Shown: positions 1 to 8,844 of the stretch, in pieces
How positions within the stretch are numbered: the stretch's first letter is position 1
Layout of the letters: every line of letters begins with the position of its first letter
Made by a program: the position numbers and the translations under genes
Notes under the pieces: model-generated
What the model was told of the DNA's origin: nothing
What the model saw: the letters and a program-made list of their open reading frames with translations, nothing else
Database searches by the model: none
Assembly (NCBI RefSeq): GCF_030009775.1
Contig: NZ_JASCTH010000002.1
Span: 124,001 to 188,000 of the forward strand
DNA length: 64,000 nucleotides
Reading direction: 5' to 3'
DNA from: Actinoplanes sandaracinus
GTDB lineage: Bacteria > Actinomycetota > Actinomycetes > Mycobacteriales > Micromonosporaceae

Positions 1-98
1 AGAGTCGCCTCGACCCGGTCCAGGAAAGCGTCGACCTCGTCGACCTTGTAGCCACGCCGCAGCGCACGCCTTCGGAAACGCTGCCCCTGACTCGTCAC
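1..98 (-). CDS. DivIVA-domain protein, N-terminal fragment (gene runs off the left edge)
   Basis: The minus strand reads from a GTG at 98 to the window edge with no stop. The translation begins VTSQGQRFRRRALRRGYKVD and continues with EVDAFLDRVEATL. The G-Y-x-V-D-E-V-D-A-F-L-D-R-V pattern is typical of the short DivIVA domain found in Wag31-like and small DivIVA-family proteins, which bind curved membrane or act as coiled-coil scaffolds. A GGGAG ribosome binding site lies a few bases before the GTG. It is the last gene of the rpsB-to-rlmN run and is separated from rlmN by about 40 bp. Only 32 residues are visible, so the full architecture cannot be judged. Confidence 0.6.
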   Translation of the reverse strand, partial: MTSQGQRFRRRALRRGYKVDEVDAFLDRVEAT

Positions 99-135
99 AA
101 CGTCTCCCACTCCGCTCGCTGGGACCTACGCCCAG

Positions 136-1314
136 TCACTGTGCCACCTCCGCGTCGGCTGCGGCGCCCCCAGCGCTCGCTTCCGTCAGCTCACCCGCGG
201 CCAACTGGCCGCACGCGCCGTCGATCTCCCGGCCCCGGGTGTCGCGAACCGTGGTCGACACGCCGGACTCTCGCAGCCGGCGGACGAACTCGCGCTCGAC
301 CGGTTTGGGGCTCGCATCCCACTTGCTGCCCGGTGTCGGGTTGAGTGGGATGAGATTCACATGGGCCAGCTTGCCGTGCAGAAGGCGGCCCAGCAGGTCG
401 GCACGCCAGGGCTGATCGTTTACGTCCCTGATCAGGGCGTACTCGATGGAGACCCGGCGGCCGGTCCGCGCCGCGTATTCGAACGCGGCATCGAGCACCT
501 CGGCCACCTTCCAACGCTGGTTGACGGGCACAAGCTCATCGCGCAGATCATCATCGGGGGCGTGCAGTGACAGCGCAAGGGTCACCGAGAGCTGTTCGGC
601 GATCAACCGGCGCATTGCGGGCACCAAACCCACCGTGGACACCGTGATGTGCCGTTGCGAGAGCCCGAGACCCTCCGGCGCCGGCGACGTCAGCCGCCGC
701 ACCGCCTCGATCACCCGCGGGTAGTTGGCCAGCGGCTCGCCCATCCCCATGAAGACCACCCGGGACAGGCGCGGCGGCGAACCGGTGACCGCGCCGGACG
801 CGGCCACCCCGGCCAGATAGACCACCTGGTCCACGATCTCCGCCACCGACAGGTTGCGGGTCAGGCCCTGCTGGCCGGTCGCGCAGAACGGGCACGCCAT
901 GCCACACCCGGCCTGGCTGGAGACACAGGCGGTCACCCGGTCGGGGTAACCCATCAAAACGCTCTCGACGAGCGCGCCGTCGTGCAGCCGCCACAGTGTC
1001 TTGCGGGTCGCGCCGTCGTCGCACGCCTGCTCCCGGATCGGGGTCAGCAGCGTGGGCAGCAGGTCGGCGGTGAGCTTGTCCCGGGAGGCGGCCGGCAGGT
1101 CGGTCATCGCGGCGGCGTCCCGCACCAGGCGGCCGAAGTAGTGGGTGGACAGCTGCTTGGCCCGGAAGGCCGGCTCGCCGAGGCTCGCGACGGCGCTCTG
1201 GCGGCCGGCGAGGTCCAGGTCGGCGAGATGGCGCGGAGGCATGCTGGGACGGCGGCGTGTGCTGACCGCGTCGGGCTGATCGGGACTGATCGGGATGACC
1301 GGAAGAATCGTCAT
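136..1314 (-). CDS. rlmN: 23S rRNA (adenine2503-C2)/tRNA A37 methyltransferase RlmN
   Basis: Radical-SAM enzyme that methylates C2 of A2503 in 23S rRNA, and A37 of some tRNAs in known family members, using a methyl-Cys intermediate. The 392-residue length fits the family. The CxxxCxxC cluster motif appears as CGMACPFC near residue 136, and the conserved C-terminal Cys lies in [10 protein letters not shown] near residue 370. GEPLANY and SLHAPDD are also family signatures. The ATG at 1314 is preceded by GGAG at good spacing; an internal Met (MPPRH) near residue 25 is a possible shorter start. The gene lies just downstream of cdsA on the same strand, as in other actinobacteria. Confidence 0.95.
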   Translation of the reverse strand: MTILPVIPISPDQPDAVSTRRRPSMPPRHLADLDLAGRQSAVASLGEPAFRAKQLSTHYFGRLVRDAAAMTDLPAASRDKLTADLLPTLLTPIREQACDDGATRKTLWRLHDGALVESVLMGYPDRVTACVSSQAGCGMACPFCATGQQGLTRNLSVAEIVDQVVYLAGVAASGAVTGSPPRLSRVVFMGMGEPLANYPRVIEAVRRLTSPAPEGLGLSQRHITVSTVGLVPAMRRLIAEQLSVTLALSLHAPDDDLRDELVPVNQRWKVAEVLDAAFEYAARTGRRVSIEYALIRDVNDQPWRADLLGRLLHGKLAHVNLIPLNPTPGSKWDASPKPVEREFVRRLRESGVSTTVRDTRGREIDGACGQLAAGELTEASAGGAAADAEVAQ

Positions 1315-1357
1315 GGCGTCTCCAGTCTCCCACGTCCGCGGAGTCGGTCGCCCACAG

Positions 1358-2404
1358 CTAGCTCCGGGTGATGATCGAGAAGAGCAGGTACGCGGTCGGG
1401 ACGGCGAACAGGATCGAGTCCAGCCGGTCCATCAGGCCACCGTGCCCGGGCAGCAGGTTGCTCATGTCCTTGACCTTCAGGTCCCGCTTGAGCATCGACT
1501 CGGCCAGGTCTCCGACGACCGCCATCACCGAGATGACCGCGCCGAACAGCAGGCCCCAGTAGACCGGGACGTCCAGCAGGAAGAAGAGCAGGGCGCCGCT
1601 GCCGATCGCGGCGGCCGTCACCGAGCCGGCGAACCCCTCCCACGACTTCTTCGGGCTGATCTTCGGCGCCATCGGATGCTTGCCGAGGAAGACGCCGGAG
1701 GCATAGCCACCCGTGTCGGAGAGCACCACGGCGACCAGGGTGCAGATCACCATCAGGGGGCCGTCCTTCTCGTCCATCCGCACCAGCATCGCCGCGAAGC
1801 TCAGCAGGAAGGGGCCGTAGACGGCGATCAGCACGCTGGGGGTGAAATCGCGGCGCACGGCGGCGACCCCGTCGGCCAGGCGCCACAACGCGGACGCGCC
1901 GACCGTCACGAGCAGGCCCAGGACCAGGGCGTCGGCGCCCTCGAACCACGCCAGGCCGGTCATCAGGGCGCTGCCGGCGATCAGCGGGATCAGCGGCGGC
2001 CGGGCCCCGGTGCTGGCCAGCGCGCGGGCCATCTCCCAGGCACCGATGCCGGACGCCACCACGAGGACGCCGAGCAGGGCCACCGGCTGGACCAGCAGCG
2101 CGGCGAGGACGATCAGGCCGAGGCTGAGGCCGACCGCGATGGCCGCGGGCAGGTTACGGCCGGCGCGGCCGCCGCCCTGCGGCTTGCGGCCCCGGCCGGC
2201 ACGGCGACGGCCCCTGCCGCCGCTCCTGCCGTTCTCCTCGGGGGCGCCGGGCTCGTCGGTCATCGATTCCGTTCCGGGGTACTCGGTGACGGCTCCGGTG
2301 TGCCGGACAGCGGCATACAGGTCCTCTGACTCAGGGTTGCCCGGCGCCGGGACGCTGGTGTCGTCGCCGGGGATCTGCCGTGCACGGGGATCGACGTAGG
2401 ACAT
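1358..2404 (-). CDS. cdsA: Phosphatidate cytidylyltransferase (CDP-diacylglycerol synthase)
   Basis: Integral membrane enzyme that makes CDP-diacylglycerol from phosphatidic acid and CTP, the precursor of membrane phospholipids. The C-terminus carries the CdsA signature: S-x2-K-R-D near [14 protein letters not shown], then [12 protein letters not shown]. Several hydrophobic segments follow a charged Gly/Arg-rich N-terminal tail of about 85 residues. I chose the ATG at 2404 ([10 protein letters not shown]), which gives 348 residues. The reading frame is open further upstream, and a shorter start at 2264 (MTDEPG) is also possible, because the tail is poorly conserved in this family. It lies between frr and rlmN, the usual actinobacterial order. 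Confidence 0.93.
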   Translation of the reverse strand: MSYVDPRARQIPGDDTSVPAPGNPESEDLYAAVRHTGAVTEYPGTESMTDEPGAPEENGRSGGRGRRRAGRGRKPQGGGRAGRNLPAAIAVGLSLGLIVLAALLVQPVALLGVLVVASGIGAWEMARALASTGARPPLIPLIAGSALMTGLAWFEGADALVLGLLVTVGASALWRLADGVAAVRRDFTPSVLIAVYGPFLLSFAAMLVRMDEKDGPLMVICTLVAVVLSDTGGYASGVFLGKHPMAPKISPKKSWEGFAGSVTAAAIGSGALLFFLLDVPVYWGLLFGAVISVMAVVGDLAESMLKRDLKVKDMSNLLPGHGGLMDRLDSILFAVPTAYLLFSIITRS

Positions 2405-2670
2405 CAGACCTCGGGAAGGCTCGTGGACAGCGGCGCCGCCGAACGCAATAACAAAGCCGAACCCCTGCCTGCCGAATCTCTGACTTCGCCCCTGGACACC
2501 GGGCGAGACCGGGCCCGTGGGGCCGTATGTCGCGCCCACGGGAACCGTGCCGAGCGTACTGCACAGGTGACGCCTGAACAGCCGTCGAGGTGGCGCGCAA
2601 TTTAACCGCCCGTGAACTCGTACTGGCCCGAACGGCGGCGGCGCCATCCGTTCCGGCGACCGGCATGGGA
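2405..2670. other. Spacer between frr and cdsA, with a perfect 8-bp hairpin
   Basis: No convincing gene is present. The stretch should carry the promoter or leader of cdsA (minus strand), but I see no clear -35/-10 pair. A perfect inverted repeat, CCCGTGGG at 2514-2521 and CCCACGGG at 2535-2542, would form a stable hairpin in the cdsA leader and could be an attenuator or simply GC-rich structure. Confidence 0.4.
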
Positions 2671-2706
2671 GAAGCCCGGCACATTCGGTGAGATGCGCCG
2701 GGCTTC
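2671..2706 (-). terminator. Hairpin terminator downstream of frr
   Basis: A perfect 10-bp inverted repeat, GAAGCCCGGC (2671-2680) and GCCGGGCTTC (2697-2706), starts 10 bp after the frr stop codon. The stem is strong and the loop is 16 nt. There is no long U tract, which is common for actinobacterial terminators. Confidence 0.75.
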
Positions 2707-2715
2707 GTCGGATGC

Positions 2716-3273
2716 CTAGACCTCGAGGAGCTCGGCTTCCTTGTGCTTGACGAGCTCGTCGATGACGGCGACGTAACGATGGGTCACGTCGTCGAGCTCC
2801 TTCTCCGCACGGCGGCCGTCGTCTTCGCCGGTCTCGCCGTCCTTGACCAGCTTGTCGATCTGGTCCTTGGCCTTGCGGCGCACGTTGCGGATCGCGACAC
2901 GGCTGTCCTCAGCCTTACCGCGCGCCACTTTGATCATCTCGCGGCGCCGCTCCTCCGTCATCTGCGGAAGATGGATGCGCAACTGCGTACCCTCGTTGTT
3001 GGGGTTGACACCGAGGTCGGAGTCACGGATTGCCCGCTCGATCGGGCCCAGCTGGGACGCGTCGTAGGGCTTCACGATGACCATGCGGGGCTCCGGCACA
3101 CCGACGGACGCCATCTGCGTCACCGGCGTGGGCGCACCGTAGTAGTCGACCAGGATCTTGGAGAACATCGCGGGAGTGGCCCTGCCGGTACGGATGGCGG
3201 CGAACTCCTCCTTGGCGTGCTCGACCGCGCTCTCCATCTTCTCCTCGGCCTCGAAGAGGGTTTCCTCGATCAC
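2716..3273 (-). CDS. frr: Ribosome recycling factor
   Basis: Cytoplasmic factor that, with EF-G, splits the post-termination ribosome. The 185-residue length is typical. Conserved stretches include the N-terminal helix with AIRTGRATP, the [10 protein letters not shown] segment, and [18 protein letters not shown], which leads into the long C-terminal three-helix-bundle region. The start is a GTG at 3273 with AAGGAGG a little far upstream. The gene follows pyrH by 55 bp, so pyrH-frr are probably co-transcribed and end at the hairpin at 2671-2706. Confidence 0.96.
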   Translation of the reverse strand: MIEETLFEAEEKMESAVEHAKEEFAAIRTGRATPAMFSKILVDYYGAPTPVTQMASVGVPEPRMVIVKPYDASQLGPIERAIRDSDLGVNPNNEGTQLRIHLPQMTEERRREMIKVARGKAEDSRVAIRNVRRKAKDQIDKLVKDGETGEDDGRRAEKELDDVTHRYVAVIDELVKHKEAELLEV

Positions 3274-3328
3274 CGGCTCTTCTCGCCTCCTTGCTGTCTT
3301 CGGTGGTGCGGGATGTGGGGACGTCAGC

Positions 3329-4090
3329 TCAGGCCGTGATGAGAGTGCCGATCCGCTCGCCGGCGCACGCGCGCACGATGGTGTCGTCGCCCTCCGCGCC
3401 GAAGATCAGCATCGGCAGCTTGTTCTCCTCGCAGAGGCTGAAGGCGGCCTGGTCGGCCACCCGCAGACCACGCTGCAGGACCTCCTGGAAGGTGATGGTC
3501 TCCAGCTTCCGGGCGTCCGGATCGACCCGCGGGTCGGCGGTGTAGACCCCGTCGACGCCGTTCTTGCTCATCAGCACCATGTCCGCGTGAATCTCCAGCG
3601 CACGCTGGGCGGTGACCGTGTCGGTGGAGAAGTACGGCATACCGGCGCCGGCGCCGAAGATGACGACGCGACCCTTCTCCAGGTGGCGGATGGCACGCAG
3701 GGGCAGGTAGGGCTCGGCGACCTGGGCCATCGTGATGGCCGTCTGCACGCGCGTCTCGATGCCCTCCTTCTCCAGGAAGTCCTGGAGGGCCAGGCAGTTC
3801 ATCACCGTGCCGAGCATGCCCATGTAGTCCGCCCGGTTGCGGTCCATGCCGCGCTTCTGCAGCTCGGCGCCGCGGAAGAAGTTGCCGCCGCCGACCACGA
3901 CCGCGACCTGGATGCCGCGCCGTGTCACCGTGGCGATCTGTTTCGCCAGCGACTGCACCACGTCGGGCTCGACCCCGACGTCGCCGCCGCCGAAGACCTC
4001 GCCGGAGAGTTTGAGAACGACCCGCCGCGGCCGCATGGTCGGCGGGCTCTGATCGTCAACCGTTGCGGACTGCTCGGTCACCATCGTCAT
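3329..4090 (-). CDS. pyrH: Uridylate kinase (UMP kinase)
   Basis: Cytoplasmic kinase that phosphorylates UMP to UDP with ATP; it belongs to the amino-acid-kinase fold. Signatures are KLSGEVFGG near residue 28, the GGGNFFRG loop near residue 67, and [11 protein letters not shown] near residue 180. The 253-residue length is normal for the family. The start at 4090 (MTMVTEQ) has GGGAAGG upstream; the third codon is also ATG. The N-terminal 20 residues before the kinase core are an unconserved tail. It lies between tsf and frr, the canonical order. Confidence 0.95.
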   Translation of the reverse strand: MTMVTEQSATVDDQSPPTMRPRRVVLKLSGEVFGGGDVGVEPDVVQSLAKQIATVTRRGIQVAVVVGGGNFFRGAELQKRGMDRNRADYMGMLGTVMNCLALQDFLEKEGIETRVQTAITMAQVAEPYLPLRAIRHLEKGRVVIFGAGAGMPYFSTDTVTAQRALEIHADMVLMSKNGVDGVYTADPRVDPDARKLETITFQEVLQRGLRVADQAAFSLCEENKLPMLIFGAEGDDTIVRACAGERIGTLITA

Positions 4091-4131
4091 GAGACCCGCC
4101 TTCCCTTCGCTATCTGCAGGAGACCTTATGC

Positions 4132-4176
4132 GACCGGGAGGCCGGACGCTCCATCGCGTACCCGACCTCCCGTGTC
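4132..4176 (-). terminator. Candidate hairpin between tsf and pyrH
   Basis: An inverted repeat of GAC plus CGGGAGG (4132-4141) and CCTCCCG-T-GTC (4166-4176) gives a 10-bp stem with one bulged base and a 24-nt loop. It lies 16 bp after the tsf stop and before pyrH. It may reduce read-through from tsf rather than stop it completely. No U tract is seen. Confidence 0.45.
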
Positions 4177-4192
4177 ATTTGCGTGATGAGCC

Positions 4193-5020
4193 TTACTCCT
4201 GGCCGACCTCGTACCGCACGAAGCGGGTGACCTGGATGCCGGCCTCGTCGAGGATCGCCTTGACGGTCTTCTTGTTGTCGACGACCGAAGACTGCTCCAG
4301 CAGGACGAAGTCCTTGAAGAAGGAGTTGACCCGACCCTCGATGATCTTGGGCAGCGCCTGCTCCGGCTTGCCCTCCTCGCGAGCGGTCTGCTCGGCGACG
4401 CGGCGCTCGGTCTCGACAACCTCGGCCGGGACCTCGTCACGGGTGAGGAACTTCGGGCGCATCGCGGCGATCTGCATGCCGACGGCGCGGGCGTCCGAGT
4501 CGGCGGCCTCGTCCGACTTGCCGGTGTACTCCACCAGGACGCCGACCTGCGGCGGCAGATCCTGCGCCTTGCGGTGCAGGTAGACCGCGACGGTGCCGTC
4601 GACGATCGTGAAGCGGTTCACGACGATCTTCTCGCCGATCTTCGCCGCGTACTCCTGGATGGTGTCGGCGACGGTCTTGCCGTCCAGCGTCGCGGCGAGC
4701 AGCGCGGCGGCGTCGGCCACCTTGTTGCGCTCACCGAGCTCGACCAGCGACTGACCCAGCGCGACGAAGTCGGGGGTCTTGGCGACGAAGTCGGTCTCGC
4801 AGTTGAGCTCGAGCAGCGCCTTGCCGGAGTGAGCCACGATGCCGTTGGCGGCGGTGCGGCCGGCCCGCTTGCCGACGTCCTTGGCGCCCTTGATGCGCAG
4901 GAACTCGACGGCCTTGTCGAAGTCGCCGTCGGCCTCGTCGAGGGCCTTCTTGCAGTCCATCATGCCGGCACCGGTGAGGTCGCGGAGCTTCTTGACGTCC
5001 GCGGCGGTGAAGTTAGCCAT
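4193..5020 (-). CDS. tsf: Translation elongation factor Ts
   Basis: Guanine-nucleotide exchange factor for EF-Tu. The 275-residue protein has the N-terminal UBA-like domain ([19 protein letters not shown]), the classic [10 protein letters not shown] motif near residue 80, and the paired core subdomains expected for full-length EF-Ts. The start is an ATG at 5020. It follows rpsB by 77 bp on the same strand, the near-universal rpsB-tsf pair. Confidence 0.97.
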   Translation of the reverse strand: MANFTAADVKKLRDLTGAGMMDCKKALDEADGDFDKAVEFLRIKGAKDVGKRAGRTAANGIVAHSGKALLELNCETDFVAKTPDFVALGQSLVELGERNKVADAAALLAATLDGKTVADTIQEYAAKIGEKIVVNRFTIVDGTVAVYLHRKAQDLPPQVGVLVEYTGKSDEAADSDARAVGMQIAAMRPKFLTRDEVPAEVVETERRVAEQTAREEGKPEQALPKIIEGRVNSFFKDFVLLEQSSVVDNKKTVKAILDEAGIQVTRFVRYEVGQE

Positions 5021-5097
5021 GACTCTTCTCTCGATGATCAGTCGGGATTCGGCCGCCGCCGCCAGGAGCGGCGACGGCCGGAGGCAATCGGGACGAC

Positions 5098-6003
5098 TTA
5101 CTCAGCCGGTGCGGCGGCAGCGACCGGAGCCGGAGCGGCCTCGGTCTCCGCCGGAGCAGCCTCGGTCTCAACCGGAGCGGCCTCGACGGCGACGGTCTCG
5201 TCGGCCTTCTTCTCGGCGCCCTCGTACAGGTCGCGCTCCCACTCGGGCAGCGGCTCGCCGGCGGCGACGGCGCCCGGCTCGGGCTTCTCCTCGGCGCCAC
5301 CACGGCCACGGCCGGAACGGGCGATCAGGCCGTCGGCAACGGCAGTGGCGATGACCCGGGTCAGCAGCTCGGCCGAACGGATCGCGTCGTCGTTGCCCGG
5401 GATCGGGAAGTCGACCTCGTCGGGGTCACAGTTGGTGTCCAGCACCGCGATGACCGGGATGCCCAGCTTGCGGGCCTCGTCGACGGCGATGTGCTCCTTC
5501 TTGGTGTCCACGACCCAGATCGCCGACGGCGTCTTGGTCATGTCACGCAGACCACCGAGGGTCTTGGTGAGCTTGGTCTTCTCACGGAAGAGCTGGAGGG
5601 TCTCCTTCTTGGTGTAACCCGCGGCGGTGCCGGTCAGGTCACCCAGAGCCTCAAGCTCCTTCATGCGCTGAAGACGCTTGTAAACCGTCTGGAAGTTGGT
5701 CAGCATGCCGCCGAGCCAGCGGTGGTTGACGTAGGGCTGGCCGACCCGGGTCGCCTGCTCGGCGATGGCCTCCTGCGCCTGCTTCTTGGTGCCGACGAAG
5801 AGGATGTGGCCACCCTCGGCGACGGTGCTCCGCACGAACGCGTACGCCTTCTCGATGTAGTCGAGAGTCTGGCGCAGGTCGATGATGTAGATGCCGTTGC
5901 GCTCGGTCATGATGAAGCGCTTCATCTTCGGGTTCCAGCGGCGGGTCTGGTGCCCGAAGTGGACACCGCTCTCCAACAGCTGGCGCATGGTCACTACGGC
6001 CAT
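5098..6003 (-). CDS. rpsB: 30S ribosomal protein S2
   Basis: Small-subunit ribosomal protein needed for late 30S assembly and S1 binding. The core (residues 1-230) has the S2 signatures [29 protein letters not shown] and [12 protein letters not shown]. After about residue 235 comes an acidic, Ala/Pro/Glu-rich tail with repeated A-P-A/V-E-T-E-A-A units. Such low-complexity tails are common in actinobacterial S2. The start is an ATG at 6003. It is transcribed divergently from yraN, with a 470-bp spacer between. Confidence 0.97.
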   Translation of the reverse strand: MAVVTMRQLLESGVHFGHQTRRWNPKMKRFIMTERNGIYIIDLRQTLDYIEKAYAFVRSTVAEGGHILFVGTKKQAQEAIAEQATRVGQPYVNHRWLGGMLTNFQTVYKRLQRMKELEALGDLTGTAAGYTKKETLQLFREKTKLTKTLGGLRDMTKTPSAIWVVDTKKEHIAVDEARKLGIPVIAVLDTNCDPDEVDFPIPGNDDAIRSAELLTRVIATAVADGLIARSGRGRGGAEEKPEPGAVAAGEPLPEWERDLYEGAEKKADETVAVEAAPVETEAAPAETEAAPAPVAAAAPAE

Positions 6004-6473
6004 GGTGGGTTGCTCCTAGCTATCCCTGGTTGTCACGCTCACCAACGATGAGCGTCCTGGCGCCTGGTCGGTGGCCGCAGTCGGGCCCGATGCGAATCGG
6101 GACCAGGGAGGGCCACCGCCGACGGCCGCTCACCCTGAGTAACTCAGGCAACGGCGCGTTCGGAGGGCACGCGAGGTCGACCGCCTGGGCGGTCGCCGTT
6201 GCCAAGCATACGCCAAGCCGCGTCCGTCCTCGGCCCGGGCAGCAGCCCGGCGCTCGCGCAGCGGCCGGGAGCCGGGAGACGGCCGCGCGGCAGCCCAGGT
6301 TCGGTCCCGGTTCGGCGGGGCGGGGTGGCCGTACGACATGAGAGTTCTTGTGGGCCTCGCCACCGTGCCGCCGGCATATCACACCGGGACGGGCATCGCG
6401 GCGGAATCCACACTGCTGGGGAGTCCACAGGGCGTCCCGCCGGGCGGCCGTGCCGCTGCCACGGTGCCGGGTC
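6004..6473. other. Divergent spacer rpsB/yraN with a structured rpsB leader
   Basis: No gene is supported here; the open frames are shadows. On the minus strand a possible -10 (TATGCT) corresponds to 6205-6210, but no good -35 is visible. The rpsB leader would contain nested inverted repeats: GTCGGTGGCC (6067-6076) with GGCCACC (6111-6117), enclosing the perfect hairpin CCCGAT-GCGA-ATCGGG (6086-6101). A separate perfect 15-bp palindrome, CCTGAGTAACTCAGG, lies at 6134-6148. I cannot assign any of these to a named RNA family. Confidence 0.4.
6067..6123 (-). promoter_or_regulatory. Candidate structured 5' leader of rpsB
   Basis: An outer imperfect stem (6067-6076 with the GGCCACC-type arm at 6111-6123) encloses the perfect 6-bp hairpin at 6086-6101. 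It lies about 65 bp upstream of the rpsB start, so it would be in the mRNA if transcription starts near 6200. S2 autoregulation through leader RNA is known in other bacteria; a link here is inference. Confidence 0.35.
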
Positions 6474-6833
6474 ATGACGACTCAGCGACGGGCGATCGGC
6501 GCCTACGGCGAACGACTGGCCGCCCGGCACCTCCAGCAGATCGGCCTCACGCTGCTGCAACGCAACTGGCGCTGCGCGGACGGCGAGATCGACCTGATCC
6601 TGCGCGACGGTCCCGACCTGGTCTTCTGTGAGGTCAAGACCCGGCGCACGGCGGCCTTCGGCCCACCGGCCGCCGCCGTCGATCACCGCAAGGTGCGCCG
6701 GTTGCGGCAACTGGCCTCCCGGTGGCTGACCGAGTCGGGGGTACGGGCGGAGCGCATCCGTTTCGACGTCGTGGAGGTCCTGCCGCAACGCCGCGGCGCC
6801 ACCCGCCTGGTCCACCTCCGGGACGCGTTCTGA
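6474..6833 (+). CDS. yraN: YraN family (UPF0102) endonuclease-fold protein
   Basis: A 119-residue member of UPF0102, a small PD-(D/E)XK nuclease-fold family of unproven biological role that is commonly adjacent to comM/yifB and rnhB. The nuclease-like core is visible: GEIDLILRDG near residue 40 (acidic Asp), then VFCEVKTRR near residue 52 (E-x-K). I chose the ATG at 6474 (MTTQRRAIGAYGERLA), because the usual N-terminal G-x-x-G-E-x-x-A pattern begins there. The open frame runs further upstream without family similarity. Its stop overlaps the yifB start by one base (TGATG), so the two are translationally coupled. Confidence 0.88.
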   Translation: MTTQRRAIGAYGERLAARHLQQIGLTLLQRNWRCADGEIDLILRDGPDLVFCEVKTRRTAAFGPPAAAVDHRKVRRLRQLASRWLTESGVRAERIRFDVVEVLPQRRGATRLVHLRDAF

Positions 6834-8368
6834 TGAGCTACGCCAGGGTGCTGTGCGCCGGACTGGTCGGGGTCGCCGGGCATGTGGTTGAGGTCGAGGC
6901 CGATCTCTCGAACGGGCTGCCCACCCTCGTTCTCACCGGGCTGCCGGACACCGCGCTGAACGAGGCCCGGGACCGGGTGCGGGCGGCCGTGGTGAACTCC
7001 GGGCGCGACTGGCCCAACCGGCGGATCACCGTGAACCTGCTGCCCGCGGCGCTGCCCAAGCGCGGCAGCGGATTCGATCTCGCCGTGGCCGCGGCGGTGC
7101 TCGCCGGGGCCGGCGAGCTGCCCCCGGCCCGCCTCGATGGGGTGGCGCTCCTCGGCGAACTCGGGCTCGACGGGACCGTCCGGCCGGTGCGGGGTGTCCT
7201 GCCGATGGTCGCCGCGGCGGCGCGGGCCGGGGTCACCCGGGTGATCGTGCCGCTGGCCAACGCACGGGAGGCGACGGTCGTGCCCGGGGTCGTGGTGCGT
7301 GCGGTGGACACGCTGCACCGGCTCGTCGAGTTCGCCCAGGGCAACGGCGCCCTGCTCGACCCGCCGGCCGTGCCGGTCACGCCCGAACCACCCGGACCCG
7401 ACCTGTCCGATCTCGCCGGGCAGGAGACCGGGCGGTACGCCCTGGAGATCGCCGCCGCGGGCGGGCACCACCTGGCCCTCTTCGGGCCGCCCGGCGCCGG
7501 CAAGACGATGCTGGCCGAACGGCTCCCGTCGATCCTGCCGGAACTCGACGACGACGCCTCCCTCGAAGTGACCGCGCTGCAGTCCATCGCCGGGGTGCTG
7601 CCTCCCGACGGGCGGCTGGTCCGCCGGCCGCCGTTCCAGGCGCCGCACCACAGCTCCACCCTCGCCTCCCTGGTCGGCGGCGGATCCGGACTGGTCCGCC
7701 CGGGCGCGCTCTCGCTCGCGCATCGAGGGGTCCTGTTCCTGGACGAGGTCCCCGAGATGAGCCGGGTGACGTTGCAGGCGCTGCGGCAGCCGCTGGAGAG
7801 CGGGCGGGTCGTGCTGTCCCGGGCCAGCGGGACCACCGAGTACCCGGCCCGGGCCCAACTGGTCGTCGCGGCGAACCCGTGCCCGTGCGCGTCCCCCGCC
7901 GGCGACCACGCGTGCCACTGCGGGGCGGCGGTGCGGCGGCGCTATCTCGGCCGGCTCTCCGGGCCGCTGCTCGACCGGATCGACATGCGGGTCAACCTGC
8001 TGCCGGTGCGGGCCGCGCAACTGGTCGTCGAGTCCGAGCCGGCCGAGTCGTCCGCGCTGGTCGCGGCACGGGTGACGCGGGCCCGGACGGCCGCGGCGGC
8101 ACGATGGGCGGACGGCGGGTGGCGGGTCAACGCCGAGGTGCCGGGGCCGGTCCTGCGGCGGCCGCCATGGCGGTTGCCGGCCCGGGACACCGCCGTCCTG
8201 CACGACGCCCTCGACAGCGGCAGCCTCTCGGCTCGCGGCTACGACCGCTGCCTCCGGTTGTCCTGGACCATCGCCGACCTCGACGGACGCGATCGTCCGG
8301 GGACCGGGGACGTGTGCGAGGCCTATCAACTCCGGATGGGAGAGGGCGGCGCCCGTGTCCGGAAGTGA
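6833..8368 (+). CDS. yifB: YifB/ComM family Mg-chelatase-like AAA+ ATPase
   Basis: AAA+ ATPase of the ComM/YifB family. In Vibrio, ComM is a helicase that aids branch migration during natural transformation; the actinobacterial role is less clear. The order is the N-terminal Lon-S5-like domain (about 1-165; GLPTLVLTGLPDTALNEARD), the ATPase with Walker A GPPGAGKT near residue 218, Walker B GVLFLDEVPEM near 300, the Cys-containing CPCASPAGDHACHCG insert near 350, and the C-terminal Mg-chelatase helical part ending RGYDRCLRLSWTIADL. The length of 511 residues is normal. The start is an ATG at 6833, overlapping the yraN stop. dprA follows, so this is a DNA-uptake/recombination gene group. Confidence 0.92.
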   Translation: MSYARVLCAGLVGVAGHVVEVEADLSNGLPTLVLTGLPDTALNEARDRVRAAVVNSGRDWPNRRITVNLLPAALPKRGSGFDLAVAAAVLAGAGELPPARLDGVALLGELGLDGTVRPVRGVLPMVAAAARAGVTRVIVPLANAREATVVPGVVVRAVDTLHRLVEFAQGNGALLDPPAVPVTPEPPGPDLSDLAGQETGRYALEIAAAGGHHLALFGPPGAGKTMLAERLPSILPELDDDASLEVTALQSIAGVLPPDGRLVRRPPFQAPHHSSTLASLVGGGSGLVRPGALSLAHRGVLFLDEVPEMSRVTLQALRQPLESGRVVLSRASGTTEYPARAQLVVAANPCPCASPAGDHACHCGAAVRRRYLGRLSGPLLDRIDMRVNLLPVRAAQLVVESEPAESSALVAARVTRARTAAAARWADGGWRVNAEVPGPVLRRPPWRLPARDTAVLHDALDSGSLSARGYDRCLRLSWTIADLDGRDRPGTGDVCEAYQLRMGEGGARVRK

Positions 8369-8799
8369 CTGCCTTCTCGCCTTTCCGTTCCCGTCCCGGC
8401 CTTCCTCGTCGCACGGCCTCTCCTGCCGCCTCCGGATGCCGTCCGGGCTGCGGCGGTTGCGCTTCCCGTCCCGACGTCCGTTTCTTCCCCCGCTGTTCAG
8501 GCCGCCGGTTCTTCCCCCGCTGTTCAGGCCGCCGGGCTCGCTGGCCGGGCCGGCGCCGGTTTCCTCGCTCCTTGGGTCTCCGCCCGCCTCCTCGCCCAGC
8601 CGTCCACCGGCCGTTGCCTCGCCCGGGTCCGCGTTTCCCGCCTCGCCGCCCGCCCCGGCCTCGTTGACCGAGCTCACGTCGCCCGTCCCTGCGCCTGCGG
8701 CCTCGCCGTGCGAGCCCGCACCTCCCGCATCGTCGCCCGCCCAGCGTCGTCGCCCCGGCCCGGGCTTCCCGCCTGCTTCCCATCTTGAAGGAGAGTTGA
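8369..8799. other. Pyrimidine-rich spacer between yifB and the dprA leader
   Basis: A 430-bp stretch whose plus strand is strongly enriched in C and T. The frame open across it (8355-8828) encodes only Pro/Ser/Arg low-complexity residues and has no domain, so I do not call a gene. It contains a 27-bp tandem duplication at 8482-8535 and ends with an excellent ribosome binding site (GAAGGAG, 8787-8793) that serves a short ORF at 8800. Confidence 0.5.
8482..8535. repeat. Perfect 27-bp tandem duplication
   Basis: Two identical contiguous copies occur at 8482-8508 and 8509-8535, each starting TTCTTCCCCCGCTG and ending GGCCGCCGG. The unit length is divisible by 3, but no credible protein uses it. 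It lies in the pyrimidine-rich spacer and is probably a replication-slippage product. Confidence 0.85.
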
Positions 8800-8844
8800 A
8801 TGAGTGTCGCGATCGTCACCCCGGCTGACGGGTGTGCAGCATGA
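8800..8844 (+). CDS. Short leader ORF (14 codons) coupled to dprA
   Basis: The ATG at 8800 lies 6 bases after GAAGGAG (8787-8793), the best ribosome binding site in the region. The ORF encodes MSVAIVTPADGCAA and stops at the TGA at 8842-8844, which overlaps the ATG of dprA (8841) as ATGA. dprA has no ribosome binding site of its own at that position, so its translation probably depends on ribosomes finishing this leader. I do not recognise the peptide. An alternative is that a frameshift has separated an original dprA start from its body, but the DprA N-terminus looks complete without it. Confidence 0.5.
   Translation: MSVAIVTPADGCAA

Noticed and set aside
8355..8828. 157-residue Pro/Ser-rich ORF between yifB and dprA
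   Set aside because: Low-complexity sequence driven by pyrimidine bias, no ribosome binding site, and it crosses the leader ORF.
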